A stretch of 12,500 nt of DNA, taken from the NCBI GenBank assembly GCA_012295275.1, contig CM022678.1, forward strand, positions 826,894 through 839,393, given 5' to 3'. Positions within the stretch are counted from its first letter, which is position 1, and every line of letters starts with the position of its first letter. The translations under genes and the position numbers were made by a program. The notes beneath the pieces are model-generated. The model had not been told where the DNA came from. It did not search any database and saw nothing but the letters and a program-made list of their open reading frames with translations. Shown piece by piece: positions 1 through 11,639 of the stretch. The stretch is from Chrysomallon squamiferum (Eukaryota; Mollusca; Gastropoda; Neomphalida; Peltospiridae).

Positions 1-3614
<3,614 letters not shown>

Positions 3615-3755
3615 TGTTTGAGTAATAAAGCTAACAAAACAGCGAGCGAGTCTGGTGTTTGAGATGTTTTGTAAATTAAAAACGTTTCAGCTGCTTTCGA
3701 CGTTTGACCCGCGCTGTGTCAGCAAGTACGGCTCGCTGCAGAACGTGAATAGCAG

Positions 3756-3779
3756 TGACCTTTGACCTTTGACCTTGAA
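3756..3779. promoter_or_regulatory. Triple TGACCT array: two overlapping DR1 sites plus extended half-site
   Basis: TGACCT occurs at 3756, 3763 and 3770, each copy separated by one T. Read on the minus strand this is AGGTCA three times with 1-bp spacing, which is two overlapping DR1 elements (the RXR/HNF4/PPAR type). The outermost copy is preceded by TCA, giving TCAAGGTCA, the extended half-site bound by ERR and NR5A receptors. It lies about 142 bp upstream of the FAXC start. A short chance 7-bp tandem repeat would look the same, so binding is inference. Confidence 0.5.
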
Positions 3780-3823
3780 CAGTGCATACACACGTCTGAC
3801 TAGAATCTCGACCGTTGATATTT

Positions 3824-4262
3824 GTGTTATTGCTGTTGTTGTTTTTGTTATTGTTGTTGATTTTGTTATTATTATTATTATTGTTGTTGTTATTGTTGTT
3901 GTTGTTGTTGTTGTTGTTGTTATTGTTATAGTTACTGTAATTATTGTTGTTGTTGTTATTATTGTTATAGTTACTGTAATTATTGTTGTTATTATTGTTG
4001 TTGTTGTTGTTGTTGCTGCTGCTGCTGTGATTTTTATTTTATTGTTAGTGTAATTATTGTTGTTGCTATTCTTCTTATTCGTCTTATTACTGTAGTGGTA
4101 GAAGTAGTTGTTGTTGTTGTATGTTGATTTTCATTATTTCCTTGTAAACGGCAGTGATATGATATTTTTTGAATTTCTGTCACTGTTGCAGAATACATAT
4201 TAAATAGCCATACTATAATTACTTTTCAAAGTCGTTTTATTACATACATACATATACATACA

Positions 4263-4309
<47 letters not shown>

Positions 4310-4336
4310 GAATAAATAAATAAATAAATAAATAAA
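3824..4336 (+). repeat. GTT/ATT, CATA, AT and AAAT microsatellites in the intergenic region
   Basis: GTT and ATT triplets mixed with GTTATAGTTACTGTAATT blocks fill 3824-4120. A CATA array lies at about 4243-4270, AT dinucleotides at 4269-4305 and AAAT units at about 4309-4336. Open frames through the triplet part encode only runs of Val and Ile and are not genes. Confidence 0.88.
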
Positions 4337-4447
4337 AGTATGTAAGGTCAGACAATGAATCTGTAAGATTTCTTTCTTCAAGCCAACTCATCAAATGTTG
4401 GACAGTGCACTTAACATTTTTATCAACAAAACTATATTTATATCCAT

Positions 4448-4457
4448 GTCACGTGAT
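4448..4457. promoter_or_regulatory. E-box GTCACGTGAT upstream of SPL
   Basis: The palindrome TCACGTGA is the core bound by USF and MiT/TFE basic helix-loop-helix factors, and differs by one base from the CLEAR consensus GTCACGTGAC of lysosomal and lipid-catabolic genes. It sits about 130 bp upstream of the SPL start codon. A single short motif can occur by chance. Confidence 0.35.
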
Positions 4458-4585
4458 AGCACGTTAACCTTTGGTTTTCGAAAGATAAAAATATACAGCC
4501 TCCCTCTTTTTCTAAGATAAATGAATAAATACTTAAGGATATTTGAATGTTGTGCATTGTAAAGGAAATTAATTCTAGCTAAAGA

Positions 4586-4826
4586 ATGTTACTTTTACTT
4601 ATAGAACATTTGCTGCTAGCTCTGCTTGTTACAATTTTTGTTAGTATTTACGTCAGGAAGGGGCGAGATGAACTTTTCAGAGTTTTCATCGTTGGGATAA
4701 AATTTCTGCCAGGGGTGGACGATTTGATCCAGAGCGTTCTGCACAACGAAGCGAGTAATTTTATAAAGCAGGTGAAAATCGGGGACGGAAAAGAAAAACC
4801 ACCCAGAGTAACACTGCCTAAAGAAG
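4586..4826 (+). CDS. SGPL1: SPL exon 1: membrane anchor and juxtamembrane segment
   Basis: The product begins with a 22-residue hydrophobic helix ([19 protein letters not shown]), followed by [24 protein letters not shown] and RVTLPKEG. This mirrors the lyase layout of anchor, basic stretch, LPxV motif and LPxxG. The ATG at 4586 has A at -3 and an in-frame TAA at 4580-4582, so it is the first possible start in this exon. Vertebrate enzymes have about 40 residues before the anchor, and TTACTTTTACTTATAG ending at 4604 would be a usable acceptor. An upstream exon with a different start therefore remains possible. The donor is GAAG|GTAAGA. Confidence 0.75.
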
Positions 4827-5319
4827 GTAAGACGCAGTATAGTGACAGCAAAAAAGTTATGGTTGTTGTGTGTTTTATATACGAGGCGGTGTCCGTGTTC
4901 TCACGTCCTACAATCTGCCGGGGTCCGAGCATGTGCAGTAATAATAACAATCAGAAGAAGAAGAAGAAGAAACAAATAAATAATAAAAATAAAGAAAGTA
5001 TCCATAAAATTGAGTACATTTATTTCTTATAAGTACCAAAAAATCCATAAAAGTTTACTGAAGTTTTATGTGGAAGCCATGTTAGAATCAACACAGATAA
5101 AAAGAGACAACACTGACTGCAGTGTACTCTTTATTTCCTATTAGCATGAAGGAATCTTTAATACACTCCTTCCCACTACCAGCAAATTAGCCATAACAGT
5201 GAAAACATTGAAGAGAATTCTTCTTGTCATATATCACAATCACCAGAAATGTAAAATGTTTTAAACTATGTCTTCAAAAGCAATTTTTAAAATTCATTTT
5301 AATTTTCTTCTTCTTTTTC

Positions 5320-5367
<48 letters not shown>

Positions 5368-5541
5368 CATTATTATTATTACCTCTACAAGTACTACTAC
5401 TACAACTACTACAACTACTACTACTACTGTTATCTCATTCTTTTTTCTTTTTTGTTATTGTTGCTGCTGTTGCTGTTTCTAGTAGTATTAACACTACTAT
5501 TACTGTTACCTTTTTTAACTTCTATTATTATTATTATTATA

Positions 5542-5582
<41 letters not shown>

Positions 5583-8500
5583 CTTGTTATTATGCTGTCA
5601 CGATATTATTATTATTGTTGTTGATGATAAAGTTTAATTTACAGGTATTCCGCATGACAAACTGCGAGAGGAGCTTGTGGCACTTAAAGGTAAAGAGGTG
5701 GACCACAATGAGGGGAAAATCTTCGCCTACATCTACACCGTGGACGATGACCACTACAAACTGCAGTCAGAAATCTTTGACAAGTTTGAAGGTTTTATTT
5801 TTTATTTTATAGATTTTTATTTTAACATACTTCGTTTCTGCTGTGTTTTGAATAGATAACAAATTGTCTCACCAATGGAATAATTATTACATGGACAATT
5901 ATAGATGTGAGCAATTACATATGTAAATATTTAGTTTTTAAAAATAATTACTGTTACAAATTATATTGCACTCCTATTGAGATGTGCATTTATTATGCAA
6001 ATATATGCAAATTAGCTGTAATGTGTTTCAGAAAGTGTGGGGTACTCGGCAGACCATGACGCTCTCGTGACAGAGTTTCACAAAGCATTCCTCCACGAAA
6101 ACGCTCTAAACCCAATGATATTCCCTAGCCTCAGGTACAGCATTTATTTAATATTCTTTAGTCAACATGTATCATTTAATTAATATTCTTTACTCAACAT
6201 GTATCATTTAATTAATATTCTTTAGTCAACATTTATTTAATATTCTTTAGTCAAATTATACAATTTATTTAATATTCTTTAGTCAACATTTATTTAATAT
6301 TCTTTAGTCAACATATACAATTTGTTTAATATTCTTTAGTCAACATATACAATTTATCTAATATTCTTTAGTCAACATTTATTTAATATTCTTTAGTTAA
6401 CATATACAATTTGTTTAATATTCTTTAGTCAACATATACAATTTATCTAATATTCTTTAGTCAACATTTATTTAATATTCTTTAGTCAACATATACAATT
6501 TGTTTAATATTCTTTAGTCAACATATACAATTTATCTAATATTCTTTAGTCAACATGTATTTAATATTCTTTAGTCAACATATACAATTTGTTTAATATT
6601 CTTTAGTCAACATATACAATTTATCTAATATTCTTTAGTCAACATGTATTTAATATTCTTTAGTCAACATGCATCATTTATTTAATAATCTTAGGTTAAA
6701 AACATATCATTTAATAAAAAATAAACTTTTATCATTTATTTAATATTTATTAGTTAACATATGTCATTTATTTAATATTCTTTAGTCAACAGATATAATT
6801 TATTTAATAATCTTAGGTTAAAAACATATCATTTAATAAAAAAAAATAAACTTTTATCATTTATTTAATATTCTTTAATTAACATATACAATTTATTTAA
6901 TAATCTTTGGAGAAAATAATTATATGATTTATTTAATAGGCTTTGGTAAACATTTTATTAGTTAAGCATATGTAATTTATTTAATGATGTTAGGTAAGTA
7001 TGTTTGTATTACTTAAAAGTAAAACTGGTTTTATTTTTGTCTCATTAGTTTCCTGTTCTAACCATTGATTATATTTACAGGTTTGATCCTCGTTTCAAAC
7101 TACTCATTCAGCTGTGTTTTTACCATTCTAACCAGTGCTACATAACAAAATCAAGTTAAATGTTTGATTTAATTGGGTTTTTTTCTGTTACCATCATCAT
7201 CAGTTTTGTCATCATTATTATTATCATACATGTTACTATCATCATTACAGTGATATCTATTATTATCATACATGTTACTATCATCATTACAGTGATATCT
7301 ATTATTATCACACATGTTACTATCATCATTACAGTGATATATCATCATTACAGTATATATTTATTATCACACCTGTTACTATCATCATTACAGTGATATC
7401 TATTATTATCACACATGTTACTATCATCATTACAGTGATATATATTATTATCACACATGTTACTATCATCATTACAGTGATATCTATTATTATCACACAT
7501 GTTACTATCATCATTACAGTGATATATATTATTATCACACATGTTACTATCATCATTACAGTGATATCTATTATTATCATACATGTTACTATCATCATTA
7601 CAGTGATATTATTATTATCATACATGTTACTATCATCATTACAGTGATATCTATTATTATCACACGTTACTATCATCATTACAGTGATATATATTATTAT
7701 CATACATGTTACTATCATCATTACAGTGATATCTATTATTATCACACATGTTACTATCATCATTACAGTGATATTATTATTATCATACATGTTACTATCA
7801 TCATTACAGTGATATTATTATTATCACACATGTTACTATTATCTTTACAGTAATATCTGTTATTACCACTGTCCCTAAAGTAATATGACTGTTGTCACTG
7901 TTGTTGTTACCAGGAAGATGGAGACGGAGACAGTGAGCATGACGGCCGCGATGTTGCACGGTGGTGAGGACGCTGTTGGGTTTCTGACGTCGGGGGGCAC
8001 AGAGAGTATTCTGATGGCTGTGAAAACCTTCAGAGATCGAGCGAGAAAGCTCTACCCTCACATCAAACACCCTGAAATAGTGAGTCACCCTTCTGTAGTC
8101 CACACATAGTCACCCTTCTGTAGTCCACAAATAGTCACCCTTTTGTAGTCCACAAATAGTCACCCTTCTGTAGTCCACAGATCAGTCACCCTTCTGTAAC
8201 TCATATATCATAAGAATGTTACTCATAAATAGTCATACAAATGTTTAATAATATTTATTTACAAGTTTGTGCTATTATTGGGGTTTTTTACTTGTTTTAA
8301 TTGTGTTATTATGAATGTGTGCAAAAAAAATATAACTAAGAACAAAATAAAGGCATAATAATAATGCTACTACTACTATTAATAATAATAAAAGTAACAA
8401 TAATGATATTAACAACAACAACAATAACAGTAAGAAAAAACCAATAAAACAGTAATAAAAGTAACACGGTAAAAACTTGTTAACTCAGTAACTCAGTAAA

Positions 8501-9270
8501 AACTTGTTAACTCAGTAAAACAGTAAAAACTTGTTAACTCAGTAAAACAGTAAAAACTTGTTAACTCAGTAACACAGTAAATACTTGTTAACTCAGTAAC
8601 TCAGTAAAAACTTGTTAACTCAGTAAAACAGTAAAAACTTGTTAACTCAGTAACACAGTAAATACTTGTTAACTCAGTAACTCAGTAAAAACTTGTTAAC
8701 TCAGTAAAACAGTAAAAACTTGTTAACTCAGTAACACAGTAAAAACTTGTTAACTCAGTAACACAGTAAAAACTTGTTAACTCAGTAACACAGTAAAAAC
8801 TTGTTAACTCAGTAACTCAGTAAAAACTTGTTAACTCAGTAACACAGTAAAAACTTGTTAACTCAGTAACACAGTAAAAACTTGTTAACTCAGTAACACA
8901 GTAAAAATTTGTTAACTCAGTAACTCAGTAACACAGTAAAAATTTGTTAACTCAGTAACTCAGTAAAAACTTGTTAACTCAGTAACACAGTAAAAACTTG
9001 TTAACTCAGTAAAACAGTAAAAACTTGTTAACTCAGTAACACAGTAAATACTTGTTAACTCAGTAACTCAGTAAAAACTTGTTAACTCAGGTGTGTCCAG
9101 TGACGCAACACCCGGCTGTGGACAAGGCTGGACATTACTTTGGTGTCAAGGTCATTCACACTCCAGTTGACTCTGATTTTAAAGCTGATGTGGAGGCTCT
9201 GGAAAAAGTAAGTGAGACACACACAAGTTACACTTTTATCATGAACACACTCTCTGTTTTGTCTGGCTTA

Positions 9271-9343
<73 letters not shown>

Positions 9344-10167
9344 ATATATATATACAGGCTTATTCTAAGAACTAAAACGTTATTGGAAATGTAATGTTCT
9401 AAATATGAAGTTATTCTTAAAATATGTCATTCATAGAAATATAATGTTATTCTTAGAAACAAAGTTATTCTTGTAAACATAAAATTATTATTAGAAACAC
9501 AAAGCTATTATTAGAAACAAAAAGCTATTATTAGAAAGATAAAGTTATTATTAGAAACACAAAGCTGTTATTAGAAAGATAAAGCTATTATTAGAAACAC
9601 AAAGCTATTATTAGAAAGGTAAAGCTATTATTAGAAACACAAAGCTGTTGTTAGACAGGTAAAGTTGGGTACTGTGTGACTGACGTTTCAGGCGATCACA
9701 CCAAACACGATTCTGATAGCAGCGTCTGCGCCTCAGTTCTGTCACGGGGTCGTTGACCCGGTAGACAAGATTTCTCAGACAGCAGAGAGATTTGGTCTCC
9801 CCCTGCACGTGGATGCCTGCTTTGGTGCTTTCATGTTGCCATGGTAACGTTCGTTTGTTGTTTTTCTTCTCAAAGCAAGGAAAAGAGAAAAGAAAGATAT
9901 ATATATGTATATATATATTTTATTATTATTATTATTATTTTTTTTTTTTTTTTCAGACAGTATGTTTAAGTATTCCTTGCAGATTAAATGCTTAGGATGG
10001 TTGTAAATGATTTTAGTTAGTTTAATATTGGATGATTATAGATTGTTAGTCATAGCGGGGTTGTCTCCCTTCTTACTATCCTAAATCAGATTGTATTAGC
10101 ATTTTACTGTAGATTCTGAAAACTAAGATAAAGTTAGTAAATATAGTGTGTCTGTGTGTGTGTGTGT

Positions 10168-10223
<56 letters not shown>

Positions 10224-11609
10224 CTATTTTAAGAGACTATTATAAGTTTGATTACTAAACTAAAGTTGTAAAATGGTTTAGGTTGGAGAAGCTGGGATAT
10301 CCTGGGATTCCAAACTGGGATTTTCGATGTCGCGGAGTCACGTCAATATCTGCTGACATACACAAGTACGGGTATGGTGTGAAGGTGTGTATGATGATGT
10401 TGTTGTTGTTGTTGTTGTTGTTGTTTTTTTCCTACTACAATAAAGTAATCATCATTACCACCATAACCACCACAAATGTCACAATCTCTACTTCTGTTAC
10501 TACTACCACTACTATCATTACTACTACAACAACTGCTGTTACCACTTTTCTACAACTACTACTGATGCTACAACAACAACAACTACTACAACTACTAGTG
10601 TTACTACATGCCCTGTTATTAATATACTGTTATTCTATTACTACTACTACTACAACAACAAAAAAATGCTTCTACTACTGCAACTGCTGTTACTACAACA
10701 ACAAGAAGAATAACTTTTAAAACTACCACTACAAAACTGTCACTATTACTACAGCTACTACTTTTACTGTTACTACTGCTATGTCTACATGACTATTACA
10801 AATTCTACTAGAAATATTCCTGCTGGTATAAACTGTATGTTTGTGTTTTTCAGGGATCCAGTGTGATTGTGTACAGAAATTCTGAGTTTCGCAAATATCA
10901 GATTTTCACGTATTCTGAGTGGCCAGGGGGGCTGTACGGTTCACCGAGCATGGCTGGGACACGCCCAGGTGAACACACTCTAACTTCCTGTGATATGAAA
11001 CAAACAAACAAACTAACAATAATAATAACAATAGTAATAATAATAATAATAATAGTAATAATAAAAATAATAATATTATTAGTAATAGTAATAGTAATAA
11101 TAATAATAATAATAATAGTAATAATAATTAATAATAATAATAATAATAGTAATAATAATAATAATAGTAATAATAATAGTAGTAATAATAGTAATAGTAA
11201 TAATAATAATAATAATAATAGTAATAATAAAAGTAATAATAGTAATAATAATAGTAATAATAGTACAATAATAATAAGAAGCTGTAAAGACATTAGAGTG
11301 ATATGTAAATATACAGCAACACTTTCAAACATATAATTTAAAACAGTCAGTGTACAGTGGATTACAAAAAGAATAAAACATTGAGATAAAACAAAAAATT
11401 ACTTTGAATCTCTGAGACTGAAGTGATTGTAACTGAAGACAAAAGCTTGTGACAGACGAATGTTGTAGCTGTTGTTTGTTGATGCAGGAGGTAACATTGC
11501 CGCGTCGTGGGTGTCGATGAAGGCACTGGGGGAGTCTGGCTACATGAAGAGAGCGAAGGAGTTGATGGACATCACAGACAAAATCAAAGATGGAATCCGC
11601 AAAATTGAC
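4586..11609 (+). CDS. SGPL1: Sphingosine-1-phosphate lyase family protein, 9 exons, 3' end missing
   Basis: This is a PLP-dependent group II decarboxylase-fold enzyme. Family members cleave sphingosine-1-phosphate to phosphoethanolamine and a long-chain aldehyde at the ER membrane. Nine exons join through GT-AG introns with matching phases into 422 codons. Residues 1-22 form a membrane helix. SGGTES at about 190-195 binds the PLP phosphate, His226 lies in [10 protein letters not shown], Asp299 in HVDACFG contacts the pyridine nitrogen, and Lys337 in [13 protein letters not shown] is the expected Schiff-base lysine (equivalent to human Lys353). [18 protein letters not shown] follows in exons 8 and 9. 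Vertebrate enzymes are about 570 residues, so roughly 140 C-terminal residues are beyond the window. The [19 protein letters not shown] segment and the SAPQF and WPGGLYGSP variants resemble, as I recall, bacterial lyase-like homologues at least as much as vertebrate SGPL1. It could therefore be an SPL-like paralogue rather than the SGPL1 orthologue. Confidence 0.85.
4827..5644 (+). other. SPL intron 1 with ATT and CTA triplet arrays
   Basis: 818-base GT-AG intron. ATT triplets occupy about 5321-5380 and 5523-5582, with CTA/ACT triplets about 5382-5430 between them. An AAG run lies near 4955. The rest (about 5030-5230) shows nothing recognisable. Confidence 0.8.
5645..5791 (+). CDS. SGPL1: SPL exon 2
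   Basis: The acceptor is AATTTACAG|GTATTCC. The product contains [20 protein letters not shown] and [19 protein letters not shown], aligning with the lyase segment that ends in EGxxSGxVY. The donor used here, GAAG|GTTTTA, is weak but gives the right phase for exon 3. A better donor, AAAG|GTAAAG, lies inside the exon at 5689/5690 in the same phase and would remove 34 codons. Confidence 0.78.
5792..6031 (+). other. SPL intron 2
   Basis: A 240-base AT-rich intron with a weak donor (GTTTTA) and a good acceptor (TGTTTCAG). It is the shortest intron of the gene and has no tandem array. The reading frame stays open into it up to a TAA at 5857-5859. Confidence 0.72.
6032..6134 (+). CDS. SGPL1: SPL exon 3
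   Basis: The acceptor is ATGTGTTTCAG|AAAG and the donor CTCAG|GTACAG. The product is [20 protein letters not shown] followed by [15 protein letters not shown]. The second part matches the family motif NPLHPDxFPGLR that precedes the PLP domain; here ENALNPxxFPSLR replaces it. The first part looks partly like a second copy of the end of exon 2. Confidence 0.83.
6135..6990 (+). repeat. Minisatellite with 89-bp higher-order unit, in SPL intron 3
   Basis: The basic unit of 28-32 bp contains AATATTCTTTAGTCAACAT. Three variants in fixed order (32 + 29 + 28) make an 89-bp higher-order unit: CAATTTGTTT recurs at 6318, 6407, 6496 and 6585. Copies become divergent after about 6670. Each basic unit contains TTCTTTAG, which resembles a 3' splice site on the sense strand. 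Confidence 0.92.
7180..7860 (+). repeat. 42-bp minisatellite, about fifteen copies, in SPL intron 3
   Basis: The unit contains CATGTTACTATCATCATTAC followed by AGTGATATCTATTATTATCA. Starts at 7229, 7271 and 7313 give a 42-bp period; some copies carry small deletions. Because 42 is divisible by 3, repetitive open frames run through it on both strands without being genes. Each unit contains ATCATTACAG, an acceptor-like core. The array ends about 55 nt before the exon 4 acceptor. Confidence 0.93.
7914..8079 (+). CDS. SGPL1: SPL exon 4: PLP phosphate-binding loop
   Basis: The acceptor is TTGTTGTTACCAG|GAAG and the donor AATA|GTGAGT. The product includes [40 protein letters not shown] and [18 protein letters not shown] is almost invariant in lyases, and its Ser, Gly and Thr residues bind the cofactor phosphate. 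The exon ends in phase 0 at HPEI, which joins to VCPVTQH in exon 5. Confidence 0.92.
8084..8205 (+). repeat. 25-bp tandem repeat starting in the exon 4 donor site
   Basis: GTCACCCTT recurs at 8084, 8109, 8134, 8159 and 8185 (25-bp steps, the last 26). The first copy overlaps the donor of SPL exon 4 (ATA|GTGAGTCACCC). Later copies read ATAGTCACCC, lacking GTGA and so lacking a good donor. Confidence 0.9.
8206..8463 (+). other. Middle of SPL intron 4
   Basis: AT-rich sequence with scattered AAT and AAC triplets (8350-8430). Nothing else is recognisable. Confidence 0.7.
8464..9090 (+). repeat. 27-bp minisatellite, 23 copies, ending in the exon 5 acceptor
   Basis: The unit is GTAAAAACTTGTTAACTCAG plus TAACACA, TAAAACA or TAACTCA. 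The core CTTGTTAACTCAG is spaced 27 bp from 8476 to 9078, except for one 8-bp insertion (22 x 27 + 8 = 602). The last core, 9078-9090, is directly followed by exon 5, so its CAG is the splice acceptor. Unit variants recur in blocks, as expected from slippage or unequal exchange. Confidence 0.95.
9091..9207 (+). CDS. SGPL1: SPL exon 5
   Basis: The product [20 protein letters not shown] is followed by [19 protein letters not shown]. It aligns with the lyase segment containing the His that stacks on the PLP ring, where human has SAHAAFNKAASYFGMK. The donor AAA|GTAAGT is strong. The acceptor GTTAACTCAG is the last unit of a 27-bp tandem array that fills the preceding 620 bases. Confidence 0.9.
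9208..9691 (+). repeat. SPL intron 5: (AT)n and a ~20-bp TTATTAGAAACACAAAGC repeat
   Basis: An AT dinucleotide run spans about 9276-9355. From about 9420 to 9665 a degenerate unit of about 20 bases (CTATTATTAGAAACACAAAG and variants with GATAAAG) repeats a dozen times. The rest holds nothing recognisable. Confidence 0.85.
9692..9843 (+). CDS. SGPL1: SPL exon 6: HVDAC aspartate
   Basis: The acceptor is GACGTTTCAG|GCG and the donor CCATG|GTAACG. The product runs [40 protein letters not shown] and [11 protein letters not shown]. The Asp of HVDAC pairs with the PLP pyridine nitrogen in this fold. Vertebrate enzymes have STPQFPHGxIDP and HVDACLGGF here, so the substitutions are mild. Confidence 0.92.
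9844..10281 (+). repeat. SPL intron 6 with (GT)n
   Basis: A TATA/ATT/poly-T block (9899-9954) and a GT dinucleotide run (about 10150-10220, with two TC interruptions) lie in this 438-base intron. The sequence between is AT-rich with no feature. Confidence 0.85.
10282..10384 (+). CDS. SGPL1: SPL exon 7: catalytic lysine
   Basis: The acceptor is ATGGTTTAG|GTTGG and the donor AAG|GTGTGT. The product is [20 protein letters not shown] followed by [14 protein letters not shown]. The Lys in HKYG is the residue that forms the Schiff base with PLP, and the upstream GVTSISAD is nearly identical in all lyases. The exon ends in phase 0. Confidence 0.93.
10385..10853 (+). repeat. SPL intron 7 with GTT, ACT and ACA triplets
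   Basis: A GTT run (about 10397-10424) is followed by 350 bases rich in ACT, CTA and ACA triplets. The intron ends with a good acceptor, TTTGTGTTTTTCAG. Confidence 0.82.
10854..10968 (+). CDS. SGPL1: SPL exon 8
   Basis: The acceptor is TGTGTTTTTCAG|GGATCC and the donor CCCAG|GTGAAC. The product runs [20 protein letters not shown], then [19 protein letters not shown]. KGSSVxxY after the active-site lysine and the WxGGxYxSPxxAGxRPG motif are typical of lyases; in vertebrates the motif is WQGGIYASPTIAGSRPG. Confidence 0.93.
10969..11487 (+). repeat. SPL intron 8 with AAT/GTAATA array
   Basis: AAT triplets with regular GTA interruptions fill about 11018-11275. Open frames through it encode runs of Asn, Ile or Leu and are not genes. 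From 11276 to 11487 nothing is seen beyond the acceptor TTGTTGATGCAG. Confidence 0.85.
11488..11609 (+). CDS. SGPL1: SPL exon 9 (last exon in the window)
   Basis: The acceptor is TTGTTGATGCAG|GAGG and the donor GAC|GTAAGT. The product [20 protein letters not shown] is followed by [20 protein letters not shown] and D, the helix after RPGG that leads into the small C-terminal domain. It ends in phase 0. The next exon is not in the window; the following 890 bases are intron made mostly of tandem repeats. Confidence 0.9.
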
Positions 11610-11639
11610 GTAAGTGAAATTACTGTTAGTTGTTAACAG

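Larger units (their letters stand above)
3615..4585. promoter_or_regulatory. Divergent intergenic region between FAXC and SPL
   Basis: These 971 bases separate the two start codons, so the promoters and 5' untranslated parts of both genes should lie here, unless upstream non-coding exons exist. The FAXC side (about 3615-3800) is GC-richer and contains the nuclear-receptor-like hexamers. The SPL side (about 4340-4585) is AT-rich with an E-box. Between them are GTT/ATT and AT/AAAT microsatellites. I see no convincing TATA box at a sensible distance from either start. Confidence 0.6.

Noticed and set aside
3769-4053. 94-codon frame of Val and Ile with a membrane-protein look
   Set aside because: It is the GTT/ATT microsatellite between the two genes, not a real hydrophobic protein.
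4827-5032. Continuation of the SPL first-exon frame to a stop at 5032
   Set aside because: Conserved sequence ends at LPKEG. A GTAAGA donor lies exactly there, the following residues are low-complexity, and the phase joins exon 2 perfectly.
7329-7790. 153-codon minus-strand frame with a 14-residue repeat
   Set aside because: The 42-bp repeat length is divisible by three, so an open frame through the array is automatic. Both strands and several frames are open, and there is no signal of selection.
8464-9090. CRISPR-like regular repeats
   Set aside because: Units are directly adjacent with no unique spacers, and the host is clearly eukaryotic. This is a minisatellite.
10863-11336. Long frames on both strands rich in Ile/Asn or Leu
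   Set aside because: They read through the AAT triplet array of intron 8. Only 10854-10968 is coding, as SPL exon 8.
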